64,000 nucleotides of DNA from Ophioderma brevispina (lineage: Eukaryota; Echinodermata; Ophiuroidea; Amphilepidida; Ophiodermatidae), in NCBI GenBank assembly GCA_023653785.1, contig JAMKCH010041367.1, positions 1 through 64,000 on the forward strand, in the 5' to 3' direction. Within the stretch, counting starts at the first letter, position 1. Every line of letters starts with the position of its first letter. The translations under genes and the position numbers were made by a program. Of this stretch, positions 33,801-46,029 are shown one piece after another. The notes below the pieces were generated by a model. That model saw only the letters and a list, made by a program, of their open reading frames with translations, did no database searches and was not told the DNA's origin.

Positions 33801-34740
33801 TTCAATCTCCACTCTATATAGAAGTCCACCTTAGAAGGAGAATTTTTGTGGGAGAAAGTTGTTCGGAGGGGGGTCCATATTGGCCTTATTCATTACAGTA
33901 TATGAGTGTTTTACAAATTGCTTTAATTTTTGGCAAAATAATTGAATAATGTTTTGGGTTGCAGCAATGCATGAGGGAATATGTGATTGACTGTTGTGGT
34001 CTTGGAGAGCAGCAACACATGGATTATATCTTTGGGCCATAATACAGAGACTTAGCTTTTCACACCACCAAGCAATTGCAACATGTTGCAACTCTCTCCT
34101 GCTAAAATCATTTGCTGGTTTAGAATTATTATTGATGCCAATCCCACTTCAAATTTGTCACAATGTAAATAAGTAAAACAGCATGCAAACATTTGCACCT
34201 CCTGACCAAACAGAATGTTTTTTACCTGTATACTCGTGGTGCACCAGGCTAAATATTGTATTTGTATTGTGTCCATCGTGCAATATATTACCTTATTGTG
34301 ACAAATGGTTTGCCGCCACTGCAGATACTTTGTAATTTGAAAGCTCATAATCACACAGGTGACACCAATAATATTTACCATCAACTGTGAACCTGACCTT
34401 TTTGGTTGGCGCTCATTAGACTTTTGTAGCCCTGTGGTTGTGTTGGAGCTCATTAGACTTTTGTAGGCCCTGTGTTGCTGGGCCCTTGGGATATATAGCT
34501 AAGCTCATAGTCCATGGCTTGTAGTACCAAATTCCCAACCCAAAAAGTACTGCGCCCTATATATTTTAAAAGTGCATACCTTAAATATTTGTGTAATAAG
34601 TCATCATCGCAACTCGGTCGGTAAATAAAGGTGTATTGTGTCAGGTAATGCTAGCCCTGGTTTAACCCTGTGCTCCGTTAGGTTATAACAATAAATGAGT
34701 AACTTTTGAGATGAAAATTTGAAATTTTTTAACCCTGGCT
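30870..34740. other. No gene recognised; TG-rich stretch at 33010-33150
   Basis: Nearly 4 kb without repeats shared with the rest of the window. GTGTGTGT-rich sequence lies at 33010-33150. Frames of up to 133 codons (34052-34453, minus) and 95 codons (31108-31395, plus) show no recognised domain or splice context. Confidence 0.5.
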
Positions 34741-34755
34741 ATTGTCACCTGCTTA

Positions 34756-34994
34756 GGGAGCGCCATTATTTATGCCAGGGTGGCAATGGAAGGATTTCAA
34801 AAACTTTTTTTCGGCAAAAAATTTCACGTTTTACCCCCCCCCTCTCTTCCGTTCAAATTTACACTCCCCCCAACCCCCCCTCGGATCATGCTGATTTCCC
34901 CCCCCATTTAATAAAAGTTCATGTTCCCCTCTCATCTCATTGTTGAAAAATTTCACATTCCCCCCCCCCCCCCGCGTAAATAATGACCCCTCCC
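34756..34994. mobile_element. Harbinger-like MITE (I1)
   Basis: Inverted ends GGGAGCGCCATTATTTATGC and, on the other strand, GGGAGGGGTCATTATTTACG, flanked by TTA at 34753-34755 and 34995-34997. A three-base TWA duplication is typical of PIF/Harbinger elements. The interior has several long C runs and AAATTTCAC words. A second copy is at 52436-52695. Confidence 0.65.
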
Positions 34995-34999
34995 TTAGG

Positions 35000-35740
35000 T
35001 GGACGGTTCAGGGCAGTATTATGCGCAATGATTTGAAGGGTTGGACTTCATTTAGCCAATGGGTTTTTAAAGGGCCCAACTATAAGATGTTCATAGTTTC
35101 TCACACCTGAGTGAAGAGGGCGGAGTACCCGGTACCTTTTTTAGAAGTGACTTTACTGGCGGAGCTCAACTTCAAAATGACAAATTCAGTCTCAAATAAA
35201 AGCCAGGGATTAATCCACATTTTTAAATTTAAAAAATAAATCTCATATCTCACAAATCAGACAAAAGATACCCTTAAATTACATACATGGGGGGGCCTAA
35301 ATCTTTAGCTTTAATCAGCATTGCTGAATGGATTGATTCTGATACTGAGCACTAAAACTAATTAAAACTATTGTATAGGGCAACACTGGTGTTTAGTTGG
35401 AAGGGAAAACATCTTATAAAAGGTAAAACATGTTATAAACGGTAAACATTTTAATAAAATAAAAAGTAAAACAAGAGTGACATTTGCATATTAAACATTC
35501 TGTAGTGACAATAGAAAGGAAAGTGATTAAATTCTCTCCTCTCTGTATACATCTGACAATAAAAGGGCACGGTACGAGTCCATTCCAAAAAAGTATATAG
35601 GATAATAAATCTTTTGCTGTTATTTTTTAAAATCTAACTTTCTCTGGAGGGCTGTAAGACCAGTTGATATCAGTCAGGCTGATTTGATAAAATATTGCTT
35701 ATTGAATGGTAAGCAAAAATGATTGGTCAGCGCCTAGAAA
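35000..35740. other. No feature recognised
   Basis: AT-rich flank of the LINE relic. AAAACATCTTATAAAAGG and related words repeat loosely near 35405-35450. Confidence 0.4.
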
Positions 35741-38700
35741 CGGATTTAGTACATGATAATGTTTATTGATAAACACCAAACAACAAAGTATAATCAATTA
35801 CCAACAAACAAACAAGAACACGATAATAAAGTATAACATGTTAACAACAAAAATCACATATCTACTACCAAATTCTAGTATCAAAACATGAATTAACCAA
35901 AACCTGAGTACTATTTGAGAACATCAATCAGAAGTGGGGAGTATGACCTAATTAAAAGAAATATTATCATGCATTGATATAACCCATCAATACAAAGCCA
36001 TATCAGCTCTATCAGAAGAATTTTGAACGCTGTGTAGTGTAAAATTAGAGCCATTAAAAAATGATATTCATCTTCAATCTTATAAGATCCACAGCTACAC
36101 AATCTCTCAGCAATTGGTGTTTTGGGAGAAGGGTGACGGCCTGACTCAATTTCTAGAGAATGAGCCACTAATTCTCAGTTGCTAAATGCTAGTCTAAAAT
36201 TACGATAACATAACTGTATAATTTTCCAGATCAAAAGACTTTTTAAAACAACAAGAAGTTCAGTTTGGGTTGTGAATTTGAAGTTACCAACCTCCACTGA
36301 ATTGTATCAGGAATGAAGGCCAGTGATAATATTTTCTGAATATAAAGAATTAACACATTTGGTTTTTGCAATTATAGTTGTCAATTGCAGATAGATTTTT
36401 TTAATCCAGAAGACAATGTAAAATCTGACTGTTTCACCAGAGTTTTCATTATCAACTAAAGCATCTACGACGAGTTTATGACTATTAAAATATGCTACAT
36501 AACAGTCGTTGTATGCCACATATTTACTAGAAACTTAAGCATGAAAATTAAAAGGGAAAACTACCTAAATACCCTCGAAACTGAGTGTAGTGTAGGTTTT
36601 CCGATGAACCCCCAAAATAAGTTACAAAACTTTAAGATGTAATTGTTCACTTGGTAACTGTCACACAAGTTGATAAAATTATCATAATTAAATTTTCAAA
36701 CCTTCAGGTGGCCATACCTCACAGGCCCATAGGCCAAATTGGTTGATGAGTGGCTAATAATTTAAACTACATTACTAGAATTACAGTAAAGATTTTCTCT
36801 AATCTAAAGAAGGGCTTTAGATGCTTTCTCATTAAGACGATTCATAGTTGGAAAAGAACCTGATGGTATAACAATTATTCCCAGGTAACAATATTCATCA
36901 ACCAATTTGAAGCAAGAAATCTCCAAATTGAAATGCATGATTAGTTGAAAGACGGCACCACTCTTGTTAAAACTCATATCGTAAGATTTGCTTACATTGG
37001 ACCGTCAGTTTCCATTTTTACAATATCCAAAAGCCTATCTAAAGCACACTGCAAACCCTGTGCACTTTGTGACATTATAACTAAGTCTCAGAATAACTTA
37101 AACAATTTAAATTTGGAGTATTAAGTGTATGGATCACAATCTGCATCAAAATCCTGGAGATCACTTAAGAAAAAATGTTGAAAAAAATGGACTAAGTATA
37201 CAACCTTGCTTAACACCAACTGACGTCTGAATATCACTTGTTAATTTATATCATATTCACCACAAATGATACATGTTCATACATCTAACGAATAATTTTT
37301 ATAAAAAGGCCCATCAATCCCCGACTGGTACAGTTATATAAAAAGAGCTTAAGCCATACGGATCGAAGGCTGATGAAAATCTATAAACAAAATACAAATA
37401 AGATTATTACTTAACAATATATTGATCAATAAGAGTTTTGAGAACTAAAACTATGATCACTTTAGTTCGTGACCTTGCTCTAAAACCGATTTGATTAGGT
37501 GGAAAAAACATGATGCAATTCACAAAAATTTACTTCAAACGATATTAAAACTGAACAAAAAAGTTGCATAAGTGTGATACAGCAATACCCCTGTAATTTT
37601 TGGCAACATCTTTAGACCCTTCTATGTTTACAGTTAAAGTACTAGTTATCCATTGAAGAAGGAAATTTACCACTTTTATAAATAGAATTGAATAGACGAA
37701 CTAGAACAGGGGCAAGTTGTAAACAATACCATTTTTTAATTTCATTCCTAATACCATCAGACAAGGAGCTTTTTATTCTTTAACTTAAGGCCAGCTTTAA
37801 TGACTTCAGAGAGAGTTAGATCTGCATCCGTCATGAGAAGATAACGAATGATTATCCCAGTAAGAATAATAAATGATTCAAAAATTATCATCAGACGCAG
37901 GAAGATTTTTATTAATAAGATTAAAGAAATGTTCCCACCATTGTTTAGCTGAGATGGGTTTTTCTGGAAGTTCTAGTACTACATAAATTCATTATAAATA
38001 TTTCCCCAAAATGCTTTTGGGTCCTTAGAATGAACCTGATCTAACATTTAAAATTTTGCTCTAAATCAGTCTTTTTCTTGTAAGCATTTTCTTATAACGT
38101 TTTTCATGCTGCAAATTGAGTACTAAATTTAAATCAAGAGGATGTTTCCGTGGCATCTAGCTAATGTTTTGTTATTGTCTATGCAATGTTAGCAATCAAC
38201 ATCATACCATTTCTTTGTTGTGGGTTCTCGTGATTGAACTTTTACCTGCTTCCTTTGACACACACCGGCCTGCAGTTTTTTCTATTTTCCACAAAAAGTC
38301 ATAGAATTTTGAACAGAATAACAACATTACCATAATAATTACCGGATAATTAACATAATCATTTAAATCAGATGAACACCAAGGGTTATGAATTGCTTTC
38401 CATAAATCAAACACATTTATCATTCAAGAATACATAGCAGGAATGTCTTGCATTGGAAACTCTCAAGACTCATCAGTACATAAATTCCAACTAATATTAG
38501 GAGCAAGAAATAATACAGCTGATTGAAAAAAGGATTCCGATTATGACTGAAAGATATCAACATTATCAAATATAGTTTGATGACACAATAGGTATCCGAA
38601 CAATAGGTGAACCAGATAATTAAAACAGGTAAAATTACCTCTTAAGTCACTAGTTGCCGCCGGGCGGGCCTATTAACTATACACAAAGTTACTGCTTTGG

Positions 38701-39300
38701 CACAACTGAATAAGAGCCTTGCCAGCAACATCAAGTGGTTTTGTATCATGTTCCACGAGGCCTAGGTTCATCAGTTACAAATCCTGATTAATTGCCAGAT
38801 ATTTAGAGGAGTCATGAAACAATATTAGTCAGCTCAAAGAGAAGTCCTAGCATTAAAATCACCAAAATTTGTTCTTGTTTTTTGGTTTTTAATTCTATTT
38901 TATAAAATCATTTTCAAGTTTAACCAAAAATATCATCACGTTTAGAGTGAAAAGTGGATTGAATTGGACTTACGTAAACAGCACAAATGTAATGTCTTCA
39001 TCAATATGAAAAAAATTTTGCTTACATGTAACCAAAGAAATTCAGAATGTGCTAGTTTAAGAAATGACCCCCCTTTTATAAAATTTAATTTAATACCAAC
39101 AGCATACCCCCTTTGCTTTTTGAATGGGCGTGGGCATTAGGTGACTTTGGTCTACAATTCTGAACAATGTGATAACCATCTAAATTTAAATTATCCAAAT
39201 ATTTCAAAATACAAAATTATAAACAAAAAACATCCAATTGATAGTAATGTTTAACAGGATCAAGAGAAGTGTTGAGGGGCGACATTAGCCCCCCCAAAAA
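35740..39300 (-). mobile_element. Decayed APE-type non-LTR retrotransposon (LINE), minus strand
   Basis: Read on the minus strand with many frameshifts and stops, the order of domains is that of an APE-type LINE. An endonuclease part has YLDNLNLDGYHIVQNCRPKS and KGGYAVGIKF near 39030-39200, NFGDFNAR near 38846-38870 and TDEPRPRG near 38755. A reverse-transcriptase part has SVGVKQGCILSP near 37185-37222 and LVIMSQSAQGLQCALDRLL near 37025-37090, just after the expected FADD position, which is damaged. The thumb has FNKSGAV and EYCYLGIIVIPSGSF near 36860-36985. The C-terminus has SGRHPSPKTPIAERLCSC and EDEYHFLM near 36060-36150. These motifs fit the Jockey/CR1 supergroup; the exact clade is uncertain. 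The 5' end is ill-defined and no target duplication was found. It is non-functional. Confidence 0.85.
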
Positions 39301-39309
39301 AAAACAATC

Positions 39310-41540
39310 GAAGTATGTAGACTTGTCAATATTCAAAGCAACCAATATTTAAAGATGTATTGAATAAAGGCTCATGAGTACAGAACTTGAAAAGTTGGGA
39401 TGAATGACTCTAACACAATAACATATCGGCATGTTCTTTTGCACAGCCATGTTTATCCATTTGACATTATTTTAAACAAAAACTTTAACAGCAATGACCA
39501 GAGGTCTCGGTGTAAATATATTCTGCAAAATTTATGGTTGCTCACAAATGCTGGTGTTTTATTAGGTCATTCATTATTCAGTATTTAAGAAAAATTAAAT
39601 CCATGCAGATGGGTGTAGGTGAGAGTGTGTGTATTACAGGTTTGCTTGGGACACTCTATGGCTGGATGTGACTAAGTTTCCATATTGAAATCAACAAACA
39701 CAGATGATGTCATGTCTTTCTAATTGTTTGATTGGTTTGCCAACGTTAAAAGCTTTTATGATTGGTCTCAAAAGGTTTGAGCAAGCCTGCGTATGTGGTT
39801 TCACTGTTTTGTATAGGTTACTGAGGCCAAGCACAGTTGCGAGAGTTGAGATCTCAGTTTACTATCAATTTGGGTGGTTTTGATTTTTTTCAGTGTTTAG
39901 AATGATGGCAACTTTTTCACTGAATATTATTATTGAACAACTTTCATTATGGTAAGGAATGGCTGTTGATCTAAATTGATAGCGGATTTATCCTTCAACA
40001 TGTTTATGTGGCTTTTACCTTTGATATAGGCCAAACTTAACAATATCACAACCAAACCAGGCCAGCGATCAGGTTCATGGGATAAACTTTATACTGTTGT
40101 ATATTTTGTTGTGCGTGAGCATCAGTGAGTCAAACCATGGAAATTACAATTATTCATGGCTCTATCATTGATAATAGCCCTCACAGGAGTTCTTGCAGTA
40201 GGATCTTTACCCTTTTTATTATTTTGATAGTACATTAATAATTACTGAGGTGTATTGCAATGTTGGAGGTTGGGAGCTATGCCTCTATGGGAACCATAGG
40301 CAGATGGAGTGAGTAGTAGTAGTAAATCCAAAGTTTTAAATCCGTTCTTTGTCCTGTAATGAGGGTGGGCCGTATTCACCTCACACTCACAGCAACCGCC
40401 CTTACTCCCTCCTCCACTTCACACCGATTCAATGGCATTCCTCCATCTCAACCCAACCCTCAAATATTTTTTTTTTCAGTACAGCCATATACCATGCTAG
40501 GTCAAAGGGATTTTGATATTAGAAAACTAAAAGGTTTCTGGAGCAATATCAGGGGCCATAGTAAACATTTAGGGAGGTAGATGCGGAAAGAATTAATAAA
40601 ATGGGGAAGTTGAGAAAAGGAGTTAGTTAGAAAAGCTGTGTAGCATAAAGGCAAGTGCCTTCAAGTTCCCATTTGGAATGAGGGGGGGGGGGAAGATGGA
40701 AGGTCAAGCTTGGGCCCCACCTTCTATATGCAAGCTATGTAAAAATGAGCAGCAGTTACCTTTTTTTGTCTGAAAAGTATATTTTGTTATTAACTTACTT
40801 GGAAAAAAGAGTGTGGATGTTTGTTTTGAGGGCTTTGTCTGTGATCCACGCCTTGTCCCCTGATCTTGCCTACAAAAAATATAGATTCTTATCTCATCTA
40901 AGCCATTGGCCTAAGTATATGATTTACTCTAGAAATTTGCAATTTTAAGTATTTTCTGTCTGTAAACAGACCATGGAAATTACAACACAGTGGCCAAGGG
41001 GACAGTGTGTTACAAACATTTGAAACATCAGACTAAAAAATCACGGTGCTAGCATCTAGCTTCGTGAAATGTAGGCTTTAAGGAGAACTATTGATTAATT
41101 GGCAAATTTATTTGGGGTGATGTTTCAATTCCCAATTATTTTGAAGCTCATCAGCATGACAGTCATCAGGGAAGTTTACCCATGTCAGGAAGGTCCATAG
41201 TTGACCCATGCCATGCATGCTAAACAAATCTTGAAGTCAATCTGAAGTCAAACATGAATTTTCATGTTATCATAGCATGTTTCCTATCATTTCGCTCATA
41301 CTACTGCACCTGCGGGTGGGTTGGCCGAGACCACCAACATAGTGCTGTGGATTTATATGTTCCAAATACAAAAATATTATGTCTATATGAATGTTTGGTA
41401 AATATTTTGTGATACTGCTGAATTTTTCACCTCATGTTGCCAAACTCTTCCAGTCCTGAATGTGTCAGAGGTGTTCCTAATATTATGTTCACCAACAAAA
41501 TACATTTTTTGCTATTATGTTATTTCCCAAACTATCACAT
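39310..41540. other. No feature recognised
   Basis: AT-rich. Short frames (up to 73 codons) are not supported. G run at 40681-40691. Confidence 0.5.
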
Positions 41541-41545
41541 ATTAA

Positions 41546-41645
41546 AGGGCCATGGTCCGATCACTATTAGGCTCATCCCCAGAATCCCAGATTTTACCGT
41601 AAGTGGTCAAAATTTTGGTATCTGAAGGAAGCTACTATTTTTCAT
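41546..41645 (+). mobile_element. Family B MITE, 5' fragment (B4)
   Basis: TTAA at 41542-41545, then AGGGCCATGGTCCGATCACT, CCCAGAATCCCAGATTTTAC, GTGGTCAAAATTTTGGTATC and GAAGCTACTATTTTTCATG. The match to the family stops about 100 bp in, so only the left third remains. Confidence 0.8.
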
Positions 41646-42064
41646 GCTTTTATCTGGAAATTTCCCAGACTGCTTTTGTCATATTTTCTGTCATTTTTAA
41701 ACCATCTATGACAAAAGAATGCAATCTGTGAAGAAATTACAAGAATATGTAATTTTGTCATGCATGTTATGTGTAGTAAAACCAAACTAGGACAAAAAAT
41801 GTAATCTCTAAACAATAATTAGGATACTGCCGTAGTCATATGTGAGCAGAGTAAGTAATAAAACCAAAATGACAAACGAATATCTTGGTTGTGATTTATA
41901 TACATTCTACTTTTTAATCGTGAGTTTGTGGCGGAAACCAGGGGTTTATGCTGTTGCTAAAAAATCTCTTTGTCATTTCGACCAGTCTGCATGAAAAGAA
42001 GCACCAAAAATAAACCCCAAAGGACTGACATTTGCCCAAAGGGAACTTAAATTTAATTTTTTAG

Positions 42065-42200
42065 CAATTAAAGTACATGGTATGTCCTATTTGCGACCAG
42101 AGTGACCATGGTCAAGTCACCTCTGGAGACATTAGACCTGAGAAAACTGACCGCCTTCTAGACATCCTGAAGCTGCTAAGAGGAGGGGACTACAGCCGAC
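42065..42200 (+). other. CARD-like coding segment, possible exon or pseudo-exon
   Basis: A frame open from a possible splice acceptor (TTTAATTTTTTAG, ending near 42064) reads GQVTSGDIRPEKTDRLLDIL followed by KLLRGGDYSRLSAAW. The spacing of LT/VT..DI, a charged stretch, LLDIL, then RG(G)..F/Y..L..A resembles helices 4-5 of caspase-recruitment domains of animal innate-immune proteins. The segment is more GC-rich than its surroundings. After about residue 50 the frame turns into Pro/Ala/Leu-rich sequence unlike a CARD, so if the resemblance is real the copy is broken or ends there. No donor or neighbouring exon was identified. Resemblance is from memory of the fold, not from a search. Confidence 0.3.
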
Positions 42201-42309
42201 TGTCAGCTGCCTGGCCTCCTCCTTGTGCTTGGCCTCTTTTATTAAAAAGAGCCGCTCACTTCAGCATGGCTTTCTCTCTCATTATGCCCTCAGTATGACA
42301 AACATGGCA

Positions 42310-43073
42310 TGTTCTCAAAAAACAACGGAAAAAGGTGTCGCACTTTATCGATTTTCTTTTCTTTCTTATGCAGCAATTCCACCGGGGTAAAATACACAGA
42401 ACTAACCCTCCAGCATTGGAACATATATAGCCTGTCACTCAAGTGCGTTTAAAAATATGATCAGGTGGCGAAAAAAATACCGTCTGAGAATGATGTAATG
42501 TGACAGGCCCTTTTCAAACTTGCTCCGACTTCAATTTTATTCTTCAGTCAGTTAGCGGACAAAACAGGAATCTGAAATTGCGTTGATGATTGTTGTTAGT
42601 TCACCAAATAATTCGTCATATAAATGCGTGGAGGGTGGGATTCCACGCTAACCATTTAGACTGAATAAATTTTGTTATTCTTTTACCTTGACAAAAGATT
42701 TGGTGCATGTTGTCCCAACTTGTCTGTATGAAAAGGTCGTATTACAAAACGCAAATGGTCCAGAACAAGATAATCGAATGTTGAAAATAACTGATTTTAG
42801 GATCTTTGTTATATTTAAACTATTCAGTAGAAACAAACAGTGATTTAGTTATAGATTTGATGGATGGAATAAGTAATTATTGAAGGAAAAACCGGTCAGC
42901 TTATTTATATTGAGTTTTATGGTAGTGTTTGGTGTTTTGGTACTGTGTCTCAAGTTTTAAGGGGGGGAAAAATTTGACTTCTGATTGAAATTTTCACAAG
43001 GAAGATATACAAGGAACATTATTGGTCCCCCACCCTGCATTGTTACACCAATAGGTCAGGGACAATTGGTAGG
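42310..43073. other. No feature recognised
   Basis: AT-rich with no repeats shared elsewhere in the window. Confidence 0.45.
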
Positions 43074-43077
43074 TTAA

Positions 43078-43829
43078 GGCACTTTCAGTGATTTGCTAAA
43101 TCAGGAAAATCGAAAAAATCCTCACAAATCCAGATTTTTCATGTCTGTAATAAGCATAGGTTTCCTTAAAATACCTACAAATGATAAGAGCAGAAGAGGC
43201 AGCCTAATTAAGGACAAAATCATAAATTCTTAGTCATTACTCTCCGTACGGACACTGACTGCAACACGTAATGAATGGAGATTTGTATCTTGGACACTGC
43301 CATTTCTTTTCTGTCAATTCTTCAGTTGGAAAAAAGTAATTACGAGAATTCTACAGAAGTATCCTTCATTTTAAGCTATTACTGCAAAGACACTTTCATG
43401 ATAAATCACTGTTAGTTCCGGGTCGAATTCCCGGCGGGGTCACTTGCTGGGATTTACTATAGGTACTAAATTGGATTTGATCTGTTAACCAGCTATTGAT
43501 TAAATACGAATACCACTCTCCATGGTTTAATTGGAACTGGGCAAATGGATCATGAAAGCACCCCGTCCTTCGGAGGGGACGTTAAGCCGTCGGTCCCATG
43601 TACAGAGAGTCACAACTGTACATGTACTTCTCAGTCAGTGTCATATAAGAGTAGAGTGAAAACCCCTGGCTGTTCCCAATCCGCCTCAAAATGCGGGCCA
43701 TGTTAGGAGCGTCCGTATCATGGATACACGCGGCCCCGGATCAGCTTACACAGTTGAATAAATCCTGACACCACCACTAGCCATTACCAATGACTTGTGG
43801 ATACACGAAGAAGAAGACTGGTAGTGTCT
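43078..43829 (+). mobile_element. Family E MITE (E1), split by a SINE
   Basis: TTAA at 43074-43077 and 43830-43833 flanks GGCACTTTCAGTGATTTGC and the terminal GGTAGTGTC. It matches E2 at 53487-53832 through GAAAAAATC, AAATGATAAGA, TTAGTCATTACT, GGACACTGCC / GAACACTGCC and TTCTACAGA. The right arm is interrupted by the SINE at 43416-43816. With the insert removed the element would be about 345 bp, like E2. Confidence 0.8.
43416..43816 (+). mobile_element. tRNA-derived SINE with (GAA) tail
   Basis: Starts TTCCGGGTCGAATTCCCGG then CGGGGTCA, the T-arm (B-box) and 3' acceptor of a tRNA, followed by a tRNA-unrelated body (CACCCCGTCCTTCGGAGG, GACGTTAAGCCGTCGGTCCC, GCGGGCCATGTTAGGAGCG) and an ending of GAAGAAGAA. 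The flanks ACTGTTAG (43408-43415) and ACTGGTAG (43817-43824) are a target duplication with one mismatch. The 5' tRNA half with its A-box is missing, so the copy is 5'-truncated, consistent with LINE-driven retroposition. The GGACGTTAAGCCGTCGG core looks like a conserved SINE domain, from memory only. Confidence 0.85.
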
Positions 43830-43839
43830 TTAAGGGTAA

Positions 43840-44420
43840 AATTTCAATATTTGTTTGAATGGTCAAAACGGAGAATGTGAAGAAAATGTATCGGGGTTGC
43901 AACAGATGATTTTGAGTACTCTTTGTTTGCTCGTTTTAAGAAAACATAAAAGGGTTTTGCTTGTCTGCATTTTGCCCTTTTCTGATATTCCTTGACATGA
44001 GGCCTTTGCACATGATATTTGCAGAATGGATTTTGTCTGATTAACTTTTTGGGAAAGTAAAAGTTTTCAAAATTGGTCAACTTTTTTCTGCCTTGCAATC
44101 AGTCCAACCCGGACCAATTTGGAGTGTAAACAATCAGTTTCTTACACAGTAATGAAAATACATGCTATTTTGTGTTGTCAGTCAAATTAATGAGCTAGTT
44201 TGTGCATGCACCCTTTTTCTTACATGTAAGCCCCCCCTACCTGTGGGTTTGGGGTATAGAATAGGCCTGATGTATCCCTGGCACGTCGTAAGATGGTGTA
44301 AGATGGTGTGTTGCGCCACCACCATATGAATTTGGCAGCCTCAATGGAAAAAAAACTGCATGTTGAAGGATGTGGTGGCAGAATACTAAATTCATCCCGA
44401 ATGGAATATCGTGAAAGTGA
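43840..44420. other. No feature recognised
   Basis: Short frames only; no repeat shared within the window. Confidence 0.4.
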
Positions 44421-44423
44421 CAT

Positions 44424-44728
44424 AGGGGCAGGTACCGAGGCAGTCGACCTAAGGGGAGCTAAATTTCCAAGTCGTCCCCTTGACCTGCTGCAAATGGTTA
44501 TTGGCACCGAATGCACATGAAGTGAACAAAAATTAGTCTAATTTCCATTAATTTGGCCCAAATTTAGATCAAAATAGGTTGCAATTCCTGATAAATTGTG
44601 ATGAAAATGCAAATATAATTCCATTTTGTCCCGATATTTTGAGCCAGGAGAAGTAACTGTGACCCAATATTTCAAGCCAGGGGGAGCAACTACCCCTTCC
44701 TGGATGACGGTCGGTCGGTATGCCACTG
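44424..44728 (+). mobile_element. hAT-like element related to 6.45 kb
   Basis: Ends GGTCGGTATGCCACTG, whose complement CAGTGGCATACC is a hAT-type terminus. Internal blocks GAGGCAGTCGACC, TAAATTTCCAAGTCGTCCCC, CCAAATTTAG, CAATTCCTG.TAAA and GATGAAAATGCAAATAT match 6452-6740. AGCCAGGAGAAGTAACTGTG and AGCCAGGGGGAGCAACTACC near the right end form a local duplication. The left end is decayed. Confidence 0.65.
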
Positions 44729-45291
44729 CTTATTAGGGATGAGATCTGGTTATTTATAGTGTGGTATGATGTAAGAGACATAAAATTCCTTTTAAGTAAA
44801 ACATCATTCTCTAGAATCACTCTACACATTATCTACCTTTTTCACCCTCTTCCTTTGGTCATATTTTAAACTTGAAGTAATTTGAAACTATTTTCTGCAA
44901 ATAGCTTGTCTGCTTGCCCTGTATCCTGTTCCGTCATTTTGTACCTATCACTTATGATGTACTGTTAATAAGAACACACTCAAGATATGCCAGACAAAAT
45001 TTGTTTGATTTAGCAACCTAATTTGGGTTAATTTCACATTGCAAATCGGCATTCTTCGTACATTTTGTCAGCAATTGGGCACTGCAAGTGATAAATTGTG
45101 CTTAAAGCATTTGTGCATTAACTCCCACCTGATCAAACATGAAAAATGAACCCGTAGGAAAATGTAGTTGTACAAAACTGGTTTTACAAGCTATGTAGTC
45201 AAAACATGAATCTCCCAAAGCTCATTACTCTGAAATTGCAGTTTTCCTGCAGCTTATAGTGTTGCTTCTTCCATGAACATCTGAGGCAGGC

Positions 45292-45504
45292 GAGGTGGCG
45301 TACCCAGGATTTTAAAAGTTGGGGCGGAGCTAGGCAAAGATTTTCATTTTGCCAACAATATTTTTTTTCAGCTCACTTTGTCTACTGATAGATCCTACTT
45401 TTTCAATGTTGTTTTAAAAAATCCGGGGGGGGGGGGGGGGGGTCATACTGTCACCCACCACAAACACAAAACATGTGGTATGAGCTGCGAAATGCATGCC
45501 ACTG
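45292..45504 (+). mobile_element. Short hAT-like element
   Basis: GAGGTGGCGTACCCAGGATTTT at the left and GAAATGCATGCCACTG at the right (complement CAGTGGCATGC) form imperfect hAT-type inverted ends around 213 bp containing a G run of about 18 (45425-45442). No clear target duplication. Confidence 0.6.
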
Positions 45505-45659
45505 CTCCACTGCTTATTGCTAGATGAAAATGGCTGATGTTGTCAGCTGAGTAAAACAAAGATTATTTTTTTAATAGCTGATCTATCTCATTTACTATTG
45601 TGATGCACAATAAAGTTATTGTAACTTCTTCAAGTGAGTCTTTTTCTCTCAGGATATTT

Positions 45660-46020
45660 TGGAAGGTCATAGGTCACAAGTCACAAGACATACACTGTAA
45701 GGAATAATGTTCAACTTAAAGTAATTGTCCTTGGAACCTTCCACACTGTAGTTCTTTAAAAATGGATAGGTTTAATAAGCTAAAAAGGTCTTTGAAAAAA
45801 AAATTTCAGCTTTTACAGAATCTTTATGGAATAGTCCAAGCTTATTAGAAAGGCACTACGAGACCATTCTTGGTCTTGAGCTTTAAAGGGTTCTATACAC
45901 ATCTTATAGAAGATTCCAAAATAACCTAAGAGGTTCGTAAACCTGTTCGTTTGAAAATCCTCCAAAAGATTCTTAGGAACTCAAACAGAACCTTTTAAGA
46001 ACAAAACGATCCACATTTTG
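45660..46020. repeat. AGGTTC/GAACCT hairpin-rich repeat
   Basis: Contains ACACTGTAAGGAAT, TTGGAACCTTCC, GTTCTTTAAAAATGG, AAAGGGTTCTA, AGAGGTTCG and CAGAACCTTTTAAGAAC, alternating sense and antisense versions of AGGTTCTTTAA. A shorter related copy lies at 20045-20180. It is probably a decayed inverted-repeat element. Confidence 0.5.
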
Positions 46021-46029
46021 AAAATTTTA

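Noticed and set aside
34052..34453. 133-codon minus-strand frame
   Set aside because: No motif, signal or splice context; composition is unremarkable.
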